Shown here: one piece after another, positions 41,474 to 50,299 of the stretch
Position numbering within the stretch: position 1 is the first letter of the stretch
Layout: each line of letters begins with the position of its first letter
DNA from: Bdellovibrio sp. BCCA
GTDB lineage: Bacteria > Bdellovibrionota > Bdellovibrionia > Bdellovibrionales > Bdellovibrionaceae
Direction: 5' to 3'
Assembly (NCBI RefSeq): GCF_037996825.1
Contig: NZ_JBBNAC010000001.1
Location: forward strand, 2,604,001-2,668,000
DNA length: 64,000 nt
Notes under the pieces: model-generated
What the model saw: the letters and a program-made list of their open reading frames with translations, nothing else
Told to the model about the DNA's origin: nothing
Databases searched by the model: none
Position numbers and translations under genes: made by a program

Positions 41474-43456
41474 TTATTTTACTTCCACTGCCGAGATCAC
41501 AGAGCTGATTACTTTTTTTGCACGCTCGACATTGGACTTCATTGTTGCCGTGTCCTTGAGGCTTCCCAACATTTCTTCGGGCGCAAAACTCAACGTTTGG
41601 AAAATTTCAAAATTCTTCGCAATTTCAGTTCCATGATCTCGACGCACACTTGGCGGCATGAGGGCTAACAATCTTTCGATCTCTTGAGAGGCTCCGCCTT
41701 CACCGGCAACCTCACCTAAAATGACGTAGAAGATGTTCGTCATTTCAACGCCCACTTTGCGGTAGTCGTTTTTAGAAAGAGCGCTATCCACTTGTTTGTA
41801 GCGTTTTTGCACAAGCTCTTTCAATGTACGGCGACGGCGTCCCCATCCGAATTCTCTTTGAGTTTTTGCAAGAAGGCCCAACAAAATTCCGCCGTAAACT
41901 ACGGCCCACAACCAGGGGCGATAAAGAACACTGGCTTGTGTGGCAGGCTCCCACACCATCACAGGATCTGGAAGTCTGTTTTCTGGGACGGTTGGTTTTG
42001 CAGCAGGTTTGCCCGCTTCCGCCATTCTGGAGGATGACCCCACGGGCGCATTCGGGTTATTCACAATCTTTAAACTGATCGGCTGAGTGGACTTCGTGTA
42101 GTATTTTTTTGATTGAGGATCAAACATGCTGACACTCAAAGCAGGGATCGTCACATCCCCTTCTTGTCTTGGAATCACGAGCACTTCAAATTCTTTATAA
42201 CTGCGACCATTTTTAAAGAATTTCGATTCTGATTTTGTGTCGTACTGTTCAAGACCCGTTGGCAAATTCAAAGCTGGCAAATCAATAAGCTTCGCATTTC
42301 CGGCACCCTCAAAACGAACTTTAAGGCTCACAGGTTGATTTACAGGAACCGTGTTGTTTTCAACACTCGCATGGACATCAAACTGACCAACGGCTCCGGT
42401 AAAATCAGAAGGACGGCCTTCGACGGGCAAAGGTTTTACTTTGATATCAACGCGCGCTGAGCTTTTTGTGTACTCGTAAGGTCGGCCATAAAAGCCACCC
42501 AACCCTTGCGATGGCAAACGCACACGAGATTTGATTTTGTATTCGTCAATCACAGCAGTACCGGCTTTGATTGGGAAAAGAGCGTGAGAGGCGAGCAAAG
42601 CCTTTTTCCAGGGAATACCGTTTACAATTTCTTCTGTGAATTGGATTGAAGGAACCTCTTCGATAATTTCTTTCCAGAAACCGCGAAGGCTCGGGAATTT
42701 CAGACGATCCAAAGTTTCCATTTGGCCACGTGTGTAGATGTACCAATTCACGGTGACTTGTTCACCTTCATAAACTTCCGTTTTATCAACTTCTACAGAG
42801 ATAAAAAACGCTTCATTGGGATTTGTCGGAAGACTTCTAAATGCGGCTTCAGGAAGTCCTGTCGCTGCTGATGGGAAGTTTTCATCCGGTGCTTGTCCCA
42901 TTTGTTGTTGAAGAAGTCTTTGGCGCTGTCTTAAAAGCTGATTAAAGATTTCTTCCTCGGCTTGATCCATGGCTTCAAACGGATCTTCAGAGCCTGGCAT
43001 TCCCGGCATTTGTGAAGGACGCTTTTGAATTTGTCCGCCAGTTCCTTGGCTTCCGACTTTAATCACGATAGGTTGTGTGCGAAAAACTTTTCCGTTCACG
43101 ACGACTTCAAACGAAGAAACGCTTAACGTGCCCTGGCGTTTTGCGCTTAACATATAGTGAAACTCTTTACGTCTTTGAGTTTCAAACTGCATACCTTTAG
43201 AGGTGTTCACTAATTTCTGCGCAACGGCCGTTGATTGCCAGTTGTTGAGTAAATCAAAACCATCAAGATCCGGAATGCGCGGATCTTGCACATCTACATC
43301 GTCTGTTGAAACAACGGAAACCGTGAGAGTAAACGTATCGCCCACACCCATTTCATTGCGGTCGACGGAAGATTGAACCGTCGTGCCTGCGGCGTGTGCG
43401 AAAAATCCACAGAATAAAAAACTAAGGAAGAATAAAAAATTACCAATCTTTGTCAC
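41474..43456 (-). CDS. batD: BatD-like oxygen-tolerance protein
   Basis: GTG at 43456 (GGAG, 7 nt) gives a signal peptide, then 660 residues. The N-terminal ~380 residues are tandem Ig-like beta domains (GDTFTLTVSVVSTDDV and TVQSSVDRNEMG), typical of BatD. A Gly/Met/Gln-rich linker with PGMPGSEDPFEAMDQAEEE lies in between. A late transmembrane helix (about 525-545, WLWAVVYGGILLG) anchors a cytoplasmic C-terminus. It is the last gene of the Bat operon and overlaps batC by 17 bp. It probably forms a complex with the von Willebrand proteins BatA/BatB; the molecular function is not known. Confidence 0.85.
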   Translation of the reverse strand: MTKIGNFLFFLSFLFCGFFAHAAGTTVQSSVDRNEMGVGDTFTLTVSVVSTDDVDVQDPRIPDLDGFDLLNNWQSTAVAQKLVNTSKGMQFETQRRKEFHYMLSAKRQGTLSVSSFEVVVNGKVFRTQPIVIKVGSQGTGGQIQKRPSQMPGMPGSEDPFEAMDQAEEEIFNQLLRQRQRLLQQQMGQAPDENFPSAATGLPEAAFRSLPTNPNEAFFISVEVDKTEVYEGEQVTVNWYIYTRGQMETLDRLKFPSLRGFWKEIIEEVPSIQFTEEIVNGIPWKKALLASHALFPIKAGTAVIDEYKIKSRVRLPSQGLGGFYGRPYEYTKSSARVDIKVKPLPVEGRPSDFTGAVGQFDVHASVENNTVPVNQPVSLKVRFEGAGNAKLIDLPALNLPTGLEQYDTKSESKFFKNGRSYKEFEVLVIPRQEGDVTIPALSVSMFDPQSKKYYTKSTQPISLKIVNNPNAPVGSSSRMAEAGKPAAKPTVPENRLPDPVMVWEPATQASVLYRPWLWAVVYGGILLGLLAKTQREFGWGRRRRTLKELVQKRYKQVDSALSKNDYRKVGVEMTNIFYVILGEVAGEGGASQEIERLLALMPPSVRRDHGTEIAKNFEIFQTLSFAPEEMLGSLKDTATMKSNVERAKKVISSVISAVEVK

Positions 43457-44195
43457 GAGGCTGCTCCTTGACTTCCTTGCGGTTGTACTCCGCACGGATT
43501 TTTTCCTCTTGCTGCTTTAGCTCCCCTAAGATTTTTTTCACATCGCCCTCGGAAAGTTCTTTTCCTTGGAATGGACGAGGTTTGTATTTGGGAGACTGCT
43601 GCTTAGGCCCCTCTTTGGGCTCATCTTTTTTGTCTTTATCTTTTTGATCTTTACCATCTTGCGGTTTTTGCTGCTGGTTCTGCTGACCTTGCTGCTGATC
43701 TTTTTTGTCCTGATTTTGACCGTCACCGCCACCTTGTTGAGCTTGAGTTAAAAGCTCAATATTGGTTTTTGTTTCCTTGGAAGAAGGAATGATTTCCAAC
43801 GCTTTTTGATACATCGCCAAAGCTTCATCCACTTTTTTAGCTTTGCCTAAAAGCTGCGCCTGATTAAAACGCGCCATAAACATCAATGGGAAGTTCTTTT
43901 CTTTCTCCGCAAGCTTTTCAGCTTCTTTATAAGACTGAACGGCTTTCTCAGCCTGTTGAAGACCTTCTAACGACAGACCCAAGTTGAGATGCAACTGCCC
44001 CACAAACGGATCATAACGAAGAGCTTCAATGTACTTATCCATCGCCGCAGGATAAGTTTGTCCTTTGATCGCATTGTTACCTTCACGATTCAGTTCCAAT
44101 GTTTTAAGGTGAGGTCTTCCAGGACCACATCCCGAAACCGCGAATACAAAAACGCACAAAGCCGGAAGCTTTTTAAAAGTAATTAAGTGCTTCAT
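43440..44195 (-). CDS. batC: BatC-like TPR lipoprotein
   Basis: The ATG at 44195 overlaps the batB TGA (ATGA). A lipobox-like FAVSGC gives Cys21 as the lipidation site. Three TPR-like repeats follow: NNAIKGQTYPAAMDKYIEAL, LNLGLSLEGLQQAEKAVQSY and AMYQKALEIIPSS. The C-terminal third is low-complexity, rich in Gln, Lys, Asp and Gly, with a final PFQGKELSEGDVKKILGEL helix. BatC proteins are periplasmic TPR scaffolds of the Bat complex. Overlap at both ends keeps the operon in one translation chain. Confidence 0.88.
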   Translation of the reverse strand: MKHLITFKKLPALCVFVFAVSGCGPGRPHLKTLELNREGNNAIKGQTYPAAMDKYIEALRYDPFVGQLHLNLGLSLEGLQQAEKAVQSYKEAEKLAEKEKNFPLMFMARFNQAQLLGKAKKVDEALAMYQKALEIIPSSKETKTNIELLTQAQQGGGDGQNQDKKDQQQGQQNQQQKPQDGKDQKDKDKKDEPKEGPKQQSPKYKPRPFQGKELSEGDVKKILGELKQQEEKIRAEYNRKEVKEQPRDKDW

Positions 44196-45256
44196 GCCGG
44201 TGGTACCTCGTAACGGCCTTTCCAAAAGCGGAAGCCCATGCGTCTTTCGCCGAGGAAAAGTTCAAGTAAGGCAATGACGATTCCAATTAACAAAACTGTT
44301 TGGAATCGTTCTTCGTATTGAGTGGCCACCGTGGAATCAAACTGTGTTTTTTCAAGCTTCGTGATGTCTTCAACCAAATGTTTCGTTTGATCGCCACCGA
44401 AGGTTGCAAAATAAAAACTACCTTTACCCGCTTCAGCGAGGGCTCTTAAAGCATCACCCTTCACAGTCGTTAAAATAGTCTGACCTTGACGATCTTTTTT
44501 ATAACCCTTAAGGAAACCCATTCCATCGCGCACAGGAATAGCGCCACCTTTTTCAGTGCCGTAGGCTAAAGAGAAAATACGAATGCCTTCGCCAGCCAAC
44601 TTCTTAGCTTCTTCATAGGCACCCGGTTCGTGATCTTCACCGTCGGAAGCAAACAAAATCACACGTGTGACTTTCACTGTTTCATCCGTTGTCACACCAC
44701 CGCGCTCAAATGCTTCTTTTGAAATTTTTAAAGCTTCTGTGAAGTTTGTACCTTGAGAAGAAACAGAGCTTGGCTCTAAAGATTCCAAGTACATTTTAAT
44801 TGCGCCAGGATCATTCGTCAGAGGAGACAACAAGGCCGCTGATCCCGCGAATGCAACAACACCGACTTTGTTTCCAGGCATAAGATCAATCAAACGACTG
44901 AGTTCCGCTTTGGCCTGCGCCAAACGAGAAGGCTTTACGTCTTCGGCCATCATACTTTCGGAAACGTCGACGGCGAAAATGATTTCAACACCTTCGCTTT
45001 TAACTTCTTGTTGGCTTTCACCCATTTGCGGTCTCGCCAATGCCAAAACAAAAAAGAAGACGGCCAAAACTTGCAAGGTCGTTTTTATCGTTCGTTTTTT
45101 ATTTGAAACGGAACTAGAAAGAAACGGATAAAGACGCGAACCAATCGCCGTCTCCATGCGTTTTTTGGATCTGCGATCAAAGAAGAATCCGATAATGATA
45201 ATAACCGGAATCAGCCACAAATAATTGAATGCCGCTAAGTTTTCAAAGCGAAACAT
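44192..45256 (-). CDS. batB: BatB von Willebrand factor A protein
   Basis: The ATG at 45256 shares a TAATG with the batA stop and follows GGAGGG. The roughly 354-residue protein has two N-terminal transmembrane segments (about 7-25 and 50-75), a vWA domain with the MIDAS motif VDVSESMMAEDVKPSRL (D-x-S-x-S), and TNFTEALKIS and FASDGEDHEPG as further MIDAS positions. A C-terminal helix anchors it. The vWA domain lies in the periplasm and presumably binds BatA or BatD. Bat proteins support oxygen tolerance and envelope stress in spirochetes, Bacteroides and others. Confidence 0.92.
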   Translation of the reverse strand: MFRFENLAAFNYLWLIPVIIIIGFFFDRRSKKRMETAIGSRLYPFLSSSVSNKKRTIKTTLQVLAVFFFVLALARPQMGESQQEVKSEGVEIIFAVDVSESMMAEDVKPSRLAQAKAELSRLIDLMPGNKVGVVAFAGSAALLSPLTNDPGAIKMYLESLEPSSVSSQGTNFTEALKISKEAFERGGVTTDETVKVTRVILFASDGEDHEPGAYEEAKKLAGEGIRIFSLAYGTEKGGAIPVRDGMGFLKGYKKDRQGQTILTTVKGDALRALAEAGKGSFYFATFGGDQTKHLVEDITKLEKTQFDSTVATQYEERFQTVLLIGIVIALLELFLGERRMGFRFWKGRYEVPPA

Positions 45257-46266
45257 TATGGCACCCTCCTTAACCAAGATCTTCCCAGCAACAAGCCCGC
45301 AAGATACAAAATAATTCCCATCACAAGATACGGCGGGAATTGCTCTGTGTAGTTAGTGAATTTATTCACGTCGATTTTTGTTTTTTCAAGATTATCGATG
45401 TCGTTAAAGATTCTCTGCAAAGCACCTTCGTTGGTCGCGCGATAGTATTTACCGCCCGTGTCTTTTGCCATGCGCTCTAGCAGTTCTTCGTTCACGGTGC
45501 TTTCAAACGGCTGATACGTTTTTACTTTTTGACCGAAAATATCGCGGGAATAAACCGGAATTCTTGTTGGACCGTCTTTACCAATACCAATCGAATAAAC
45601 TTTAATACCGTAACCTTTGGCGATCTCAAGGCCCGTCTCTGGATCAATCGTTCCAGAGTTATTTTCACCGTCCGTCATGAAAATCATCACACGGCTTTTT
45701 GCTTGAGAATCTTTTAAGCGGCCAGCGGCATTTGCCATCGACACACCCAAGGCTGTTCCGTCTTTGATTTTCGCACTGGAAGCGCTGGTGATTTCACCCA
45801 CACGTTGAATGATAAGTTGATAATCCAATGTGGGTGGCACCAAAGTGAAAGATTCTCCGGCAAAAACCACAAGACCGATACGGTCTGAAGAACGACCTTC
45901 GATGAATTTTTTAATTGTGTCTTTTGCCGATTCAAGACGATTTAGAGGCTTCATGTCTTCAATCAACATACTGTCTGAAACGTCGAGACAAATAACGATG
46001 TCAATCCCCTCAACATTTTTCTTAATTTTGGTATTCATCGTTTGCGGACGCGCCAGCGCCATGATTGCAAGAACAATTCCTAAAGCTTTTAGGAACGTTG
46101 GAAGATTCATCAAACGCGTGCGCACGCTTGGTGTCACCGTTTTTAAAAGAGCGACGGAACCAAACTGCAAAGTCGGCGTCTTCTTTTTACGATTCCACAA
46201 AGTCCAAGCTAAAATCAGAACCAAAGGAAGGATAAGCCAGAAGGCCCAGAGAGAATGATAGGTCAT
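45256..46266 (-). CDS. batA: BatA von Willebrand factor A protein
   Basis: This 336-residue protein has transmembrane helices at both ends and in front of the vWA domain, whose MIDAS motif is ICLDVSDSMLIEDMKPLNRL (DxSxS), with TALGVSMANA and FMTDGENNSGT completing the metal site. The KAKSRVMIFMTDGE strand is typical. It starts with ATG overlapping the previous TGA (ATGA) and is followed by batB with TAATG. BatA and BatB usually work as a pair. Confidence 0.93.
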   Translation of the reverse strand: MTYHSLWAFWLILPLVLILAWTLWNRKKKTPTLQFGSVALLKTVTPSVRTRLMNLPTFLKALGIVLAIMALARPQTMNTKIKKNVEGIDIVICLDVSDSMLIEDMKPLNRLESAKDTIKKFIEGRSSDRIGLVVFAGESFTLVPPTLDYQLIIQRVGEITSASSAKIKDGTALGVSMANAAGRLKDSQAKSRVMIFMTDGENNSGTIDPETGLEIAKGYGIKVYSIGIGKDGPTRIPVYSRDIFGQKVKTYQPFESTVNEELLERMAKDTGGKYYRATNEGALQRIFNDIDNLEKTKIDVNKFTNYTEQFPPYLVMGIILYLAGLLLGRSWLRRVP

Positions 46267-47156
46267 GACACTCTCTCCATTTTTTCAACAAGCTGACGGC
46301 AGTGAGTCGCGATGTTGAGGGCATCTTGCTCCGTGACGTTTTCTTTATCTTGAATACCGCGACTGTACTCTTTAAGAAGTTTTTTAAGTTCGTCGCCGTA
46401 TTCAACATAAACCTTGTGATTGTATTTTTTGAGATCTTTCAAAATCAAACGATCACTCCACTCCATCGCAGGAACTTGATAGCGACGAGTGACGTAAAGT
46501 TTTAGCATTTGCTGAGTTTCAGTCACGCACTGAATGATGTCCGCTTTATTCGCCACGGTTCCACCAAAAAACACCGTATTTGTTCTTTGCAAGCGGCGCA
46601 TGCTTTGATGAAACTGTGCTAATGGTGTTAAAGCTGAATCATGTTCTTTTAAACGTTCGAGCATATTGCGTCTTTGCACGACACGATAGATTTTGCTCAC
46701 ACAAAGAAGAATGAACAAACCAATTACACCCGCTAAGATCGCCCAATAAAGCATCGGCACTGACAACGAAGCAGGCCCAATCGGACCAAACGGTTCTTGT
46801 TGCACTGGAGGTTGTCCGGGCTGCTGCGGAGGCAACACACTTTGCACAACATACTGAATAGGTCCCAAGCTTAAAGTTTGCGTTCCGTCGGTCAGTTGCA
46901 AATCTTGGTACTGGAAATTTCCAGCTTTGTAAGCTGTCGCTTTGATATCTACTTGTGTTGGAGATCTAAACTCGAAACCTAAAAGATGAATTTGATATTT
47001 TTCTTCGGCCTTAAGAACGAAATGCAACTTTTCTTGCACGAGATCTTTAGGAACCTCGCCATCGCAGACCATAAGAAACTCTCGCCCAACGGTGAGTTCG
47101 TTGTCTTTAAGCCCTTCGACAGAAGGCATTTCCATTTTACACTGCAAAGTTGCCAT
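46263..47156 (-). CDS. Membrane protein of the Bat operon (BatX position)
   Basis: This 297-residue protein sits between the DUF58 gene and batA, where other Bat operons carry a DUF4381 or BatX membrane protein. The N-terminal ~130 residues are beta-rich (LTVGREFLMVCDGEVPKD and YKAGNFQYQDLQLTDG), with no signal peptide, then a Pro-rich segment, a transmembrane helix (about 160-180) and a helical C-terminus that includes YCVTETQQMLKLYVTRRY-like helices. Both ends overlap neighbours (TAATG and ATGA). Its absence of signal peptide with a periplasm-like beta domain is puzzling; the topology should be checked. Confidence 0.75.
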   Translation of the reverse strand: MATLQCKMEMPSVEGLKDNELTVGREFLMVCDGEVPKDLVQEKLHFVLKAEEKYQIHLLGFEFRSPTQVDIKATAYKAGNFQYQDLQLTDGTQTLSLGPIQYVVQSVLPPQQPGQPPVQQEPFGPIGPASLSVPMLYWAILAGVIGLFILLCVSKIYRVVQRRNMLERLKEHDSALTPLAQFHQSMRRLQRTNTVFFGGTVANKADIIQCVTETQQMLKLYVTRRYQVPAMEWSDRLILKDLKKYNHKVYVEYGDELKKLLKEYSRGIQDKENVTEQDALNIATHCRQLVEKMERVS

Positions 47157-48025
47157 TACTTTCTCTTCTTAAAAAAGGCCACGAGAGGATTCACGTAGTC
47201 CTCGCTGGACCTAACATCTACACGTTCTACTTGCGACAAGCGCAACAAACGATCACGCTGCTCTTTACGTTTTTGAACAGCTTCTTCATACTGTGCGCGG
47301 AACGTCGGTGAAGACGTGTCGACCGTTAAAATTTCTCCGGTCTCTGCATCTTGCACTTCAATCACTCCCATTTTTGGAAGTGAATATTCCGCAGCATCAT
47401 TCACAACACAGGCCACAACGTCATGCTTTCGTCCCAAAAGGCGCAAGCTTTGATCGAAGCCTTCATCCATAAAATCGCTAAATACAAAAACAGTCGCGCG
47501 TTTTTTCAAAATACCTTGAAGGTACGTGAAGCTTGATGACAACTTCGTGCGATGACTTTTTGGTTTATAGTAGAACAAATCGCGCAAAAGACGATGCACG
47601 TGTCCTCGGCCTTTTTTTGGCGGAACAAAATGCTCGACTTGGTCACTGAATAACAACAAACCAATTTGGTCATTATTCTTCACCGCAGAAAATGCAAGAA
47701 GGGCCGCCATATGAGTCATCACTTCGCCTTTAAAATAAGGACCCGTTCCGAAGTCACTTGATCCGCTCACGTCAATAGCAAGAATCAACGTCAGCTCACG
47801 CTCTTCTTCAAAAGTTTTGATATAAGGTTTTCCCGTGCGCGCTGTGAGAGGCCATGAAATACTGCGCACGTCATCGCCCGGCACGTACTCCCTGAAATCC
47901 GCGAAAGTCATCCCTTGGCCTTTAAAGGCCGTGTGATATTCACCCGCAAAGAGATTGTTCACAAGTTTTCTTGTGTTGATCTCTAAGAGTTTAACTTTCT
48001 TTAAGACCTCAGGAGGTAAACTCAC
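47156..48025 (-). CDS. DUF58 domain protein (Bat operon)
   Basis: This 289-residue cytoplasmic protein starts with GTG at 48025, one base from the moxR stop (TAGTG), preceded by GAGGTG. It has the DUF58 hallmark DFREYVPGDDVRSISWPLTARTGKPY and a degenerate vWA domain with LILAIDVSGSSDFG (D-x-S-x-S). DUF58 proteins are regular partners of MoxR ATPases and are thought to help insert or remodel metal or membrane complexes. The C-terminal VRSSEDYVNPLVAFFKKRK is a basic tail. Confidence 0.93.
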   Translation of the reverse strand: MSLPPEVLKKVKLLEINTRKLVNNLFAGEYHTAFKGQGMTFADFREYVPGDDVRSISWPLTARTGKPYIKTFEEERELTLILAIDVSGSSDFGTGPYFKGEVMTHMAALLAFSAVKNNDQIGLLLFSDQVEHFVPPKKGRGHVHRLLRDLFYYKPKSHRTKLSSSFTYLQGILKKRATVFVFSDFMDEGFDQSLRLLGRKHDVVACVVNDAAEYSLPKMGVIEVQDAETGEILTVDTSSPTFRAQYEEAVQKRKEQRDRLLRLSQVERVDVRSSEDYVNPLVAFFKKRK

Positions 48026-49017
48026 TACGGCACCTCAATTTGGCTCAAGATTTCTTTGATGATGTCATCCGTTTTGATGTTTTCTGCTTCTGCTTCGTAA
48101 GTGAGAATCAAACGATGTCTCATCACGTGATAAGCAATCGCCTTCACGTCTTCGGCTGTCACATAACCACGACCGCGCAAGAACGCATGAGCTTTCGCTG
48201 CACGATACAAGCTGATCGTCGCACGTGGTGAACCACCGACATTGATGAGATTAGCGATACGGCTTAGACCATACTCACCCGGTTTACGAGACGCCATGAT
48301 AAGTTCAACAATGTAGTTTTTAATTTTATTATCAACGTAGATTTGATCCGCACGCTGTGATGCGCGCAAAAGATCTTCTTTTGAAATCACCGCATTCACT
48401 TCTGGTTTGTCATTCGTGCCCATGCGGTTGAGGATCTCTAGCTCCTCGCCTTTTCCTGGGTAAACGACGTTGATCTTAAACATGAAGCGGTCCATCTGTG
48501 CTTCTGGAAGTGGATACGTTCCTTCTTGTTCGAGCGGATTTTGTGTCGCCAAAACTAAGAACGGATTTGAAAGTCGATAAGATTCTTCACCGATAGTGAC
48601 TTGTTTTTCGGCCATCGCCTCAAGAAGTGCCGACTGAACTTTCGCTGGCGCACGGTTGATCTCATCGGCCAAAACGATGTTGGTGAAAATCGGACCTTTG
48701 CGTGGTGCAAACTCCCCTGATTTAGGATTAAAGATCATTGTGCCGATTAAGTCCGTTGGCAAAAGATCGGGAGTGAATTGGATTCTTTGGAAATCAAGAG
48801 AGATGGATTTAGAAACTGTGGCAATCGTCAGAGTCTTCGCCAAGCCCGGAACACCTTCAAGAAGGATGTGTCCGCCGGTGAGAAGCCCCATCATGATGCC
48901 CTCCACCATTTCTTTTTGACCTACGACAACTTTGTTGATTTCGGCCATCATTTTTTCGATGAATTGGCTTTCTTGCTTGATGGCGGCATTAAGGGCCATG
49001 ATATCGACTTCGCTCAC
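48025..49017 (-). CDS. MoxR-family AAA+ ATPase
   Basis: This 330-residue cytoplasmic ATPase starts with GTG at 49017 after AGGAGG. Walker A is LLEGVPGLAKT, Walker B NIVLADEINRAPAKVQSALLE, with the sensor AMAEKQVTIGEE and the Arg-finger region FKINVVYPG and RMGTND-type loop. It heads the operon moxR-DUF58-membrane protein-batA-batB-batC-batD, where the ATPase probably drives assembly or chaperoning of the vWA proteins. It diverges from the M48-like gene. Confidence 0.95.
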   Translation of the reverse strand: MSEVDIMALNAAIKQESQFIEKMMAEINKVVVGQKEMVEGIMMGLLTGGHILLEGVPGLAKTLTIATVSKSISLDFQRIQFTPDLLPTDLIGTMIFNPKSGEFAPRKGPIFTNIVLADEINRAPAKVQSALLEAMAEKQVTIGEESYRLSNPFLVLATQNPLEQEGTYPLPEAQMDRFMFKINVVYPGKGEELEILNRMGTNDKPEVNAVISKEDLLRASQRADQIYVDNKIKNYIVELIMASRKPGEYGLSRIANLINVGGSPRATISLYRAAKAHAFLRGRGYVTAEDVKAIAYHVMRHRLILTYEAEAENIKTDDIIKEILSQIEVP

Positions 49018-49145
49018 TGCTGATCCTCCTAGAGAAGTAACCTATCTATTTCACATTTTTCCTTTAAAGTTCGCAAGTTTAGAGTTTCTAGAACAGCGCT
49101 TCCTCTACCCTTGCCAAGGGCCGAAGAAAGTGGGACAAAATTATT

Positions 49146-49958
49146 ATGATCAACAACAATACAAAAGTCTGGATATTTATTCTCACAAGCTCCCTCGCAC
49201 TCTTGATAGCGGGCTATCAATTAGGCGAACGACTGGGGTTGTTGATTGGGTTCTTCTTAGCCCTATTCTTAAACTTCTTCGTTTTCTTTTATGGAGAAAG
49301 CCGCGTTCTTGCAAAACTCGACGCGAAACGAGTGAAGGGCCAAGACGCTTGGGGATTGATCGATAAAGTTCAAAAAATGTCGGCAAAACTTCGTATGCCG
49401 GTGCCAGCGATCTACATCACTCCTCATTCTTCAGCGAATGCCTTTTGCGTTGGTCAATCTTGGAAAAGAAGTTCGTTGGGGTTCACGGTTGGATTGCTAC
49501 AAAAACTAGATGATAAAGAGTTAGAGGCCGTTGTCGCCCATCAACTTTGTCACATTCGTCGTCTTGATACTTTCGCCTTTGGAGTGACAAGCACTATTGC
49601 AAATTCCATTGTGGGATTAGGTCAATTTCTTGATAATTTCCTGCCGTATAATTTGCAATTTTTCATGCCGCTTTTTTCTCCGATTGGTTGGTTTGTCATT
49701 AAGAGTGTCGTCGGTGAAAAATCATTTTTTGAAAATGACTTAATGGCCTCTGAACTTCTCGAAAACCGCCATCAATTGGGCGAAGTTTTATGGCGCATGG
49801 AGGGCTTAGCACAAACTCAGCCTCTGGAAATTCCTCCGTGCACAAGTCACCTTTTCATGGTGAATCCAGAGGGCTTTAATCAGAAAAATTTATTTTTAAA
49901 ATCCCATCCTGCCATCGAAGTGAGACTACAAAAATTAATGGGTTACTATCCCATCTAA
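49146..49958 (+). CDS. HtpX/M48-like membrane protein lacking the catalytic Glu
   Basis: This 270-residue protein has two N-terminal transmembrane helices (about 9-27 and 31-50), then the M48 region: PAIYITPHSSANAFCVGQ, as in HtpX, and the metal site VVAHQLCHIRRLDTF. Normal HtpX has HExxH; here it is His132-Gln133-Leu-Cys-His136, so the catalytic Glu is Gln (codon CAA). The third ligand region FFENDLMASELL is kept, so zinc may still bind. Hydrolysis should be impaired; it may be a pseudoprotease that binds membrane substrates. No SD before the ATG. It is followed by DUF1844 and a Do-like protease. Confidence 0.85.
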   Translation: MINNNTKVWIFILTSSLALLIAGYQLGERLGLLIGFFLALFLNFFVFFYGESRVLAKLDAKRVKGQDAWGLIDKVQKMSAKLRMPVPAIYITPHSSANAFCVGQSWKRSSLGFTVGLLQKLDDKELEAVVAHQLCHIRRLDTFAFGVTSTIANSIVGLGQFLDNFLPYNLQFFMPLFSPIGWFVIKSVVGEKSFFENDLMASELLENRHQLGEVLWRMEGLAQTQPLEIPPCTSHLFMVNPEGFNQKNLFLKSHPAIEVRLQKLMGYYPI

Positions 49959-50014
49959 TTCACAGCCTTGACAGAACGGGTTTAAAACTCAAGTTGATAT
50001 ATGGGAGTTATAAT

Positions 50015-50263
50015 ATGGGTGAAAAACTTGAAGCTTCGTTTTCTGTTTTAATCATGTCGATCGCGTCTTCTGCGGTGATGGCAATGGGCTTAGCCCCGCA
50101 TCCTCAATCCGGCGAAGTGACAAAAGATAAGAATATGGCTCGTTTTAATATCGACCTTTTGCTAGTTCTCCAGGAAAAAACGAAAGGCAATCTTTCGGGT
50201 GACGAAGCCAAATTCTTGGAAAATTTAATCAGTGATCTACAAATGAAGTTCGTATCTGTCTAA
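50015..50263 (+). CDS. DUF1844 protein
   Basis: The ATG at 50015 follows GGGAG. The 82-residue protein is a single DUF1844 domain: FSVLIMSIASSAVMAMGLAPH, then ARFNIDLLLVLQEKTKGNLSGDEAKFLENLISDLQMKFV. The KTKGNLS-x-x-E helix is the family signature. The family is common in delta-type bacteria and Acidobacteria and its function is not known. It lies in the same direction 36 bp before the HtrA-type protease gene. Confidence 0.85.
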   Translation: MGEKLEASFSVLIMSIASSAVMAMGLAPHPQSGEVTKDKNMARFNIDLLLVLQEKTKGNLSGDEAKFLENLISDLQMKFVSV

Positions 50264-50299
50264 CAGTGCTATTATTTAGGAATGTTTGAGAGGATTCAT

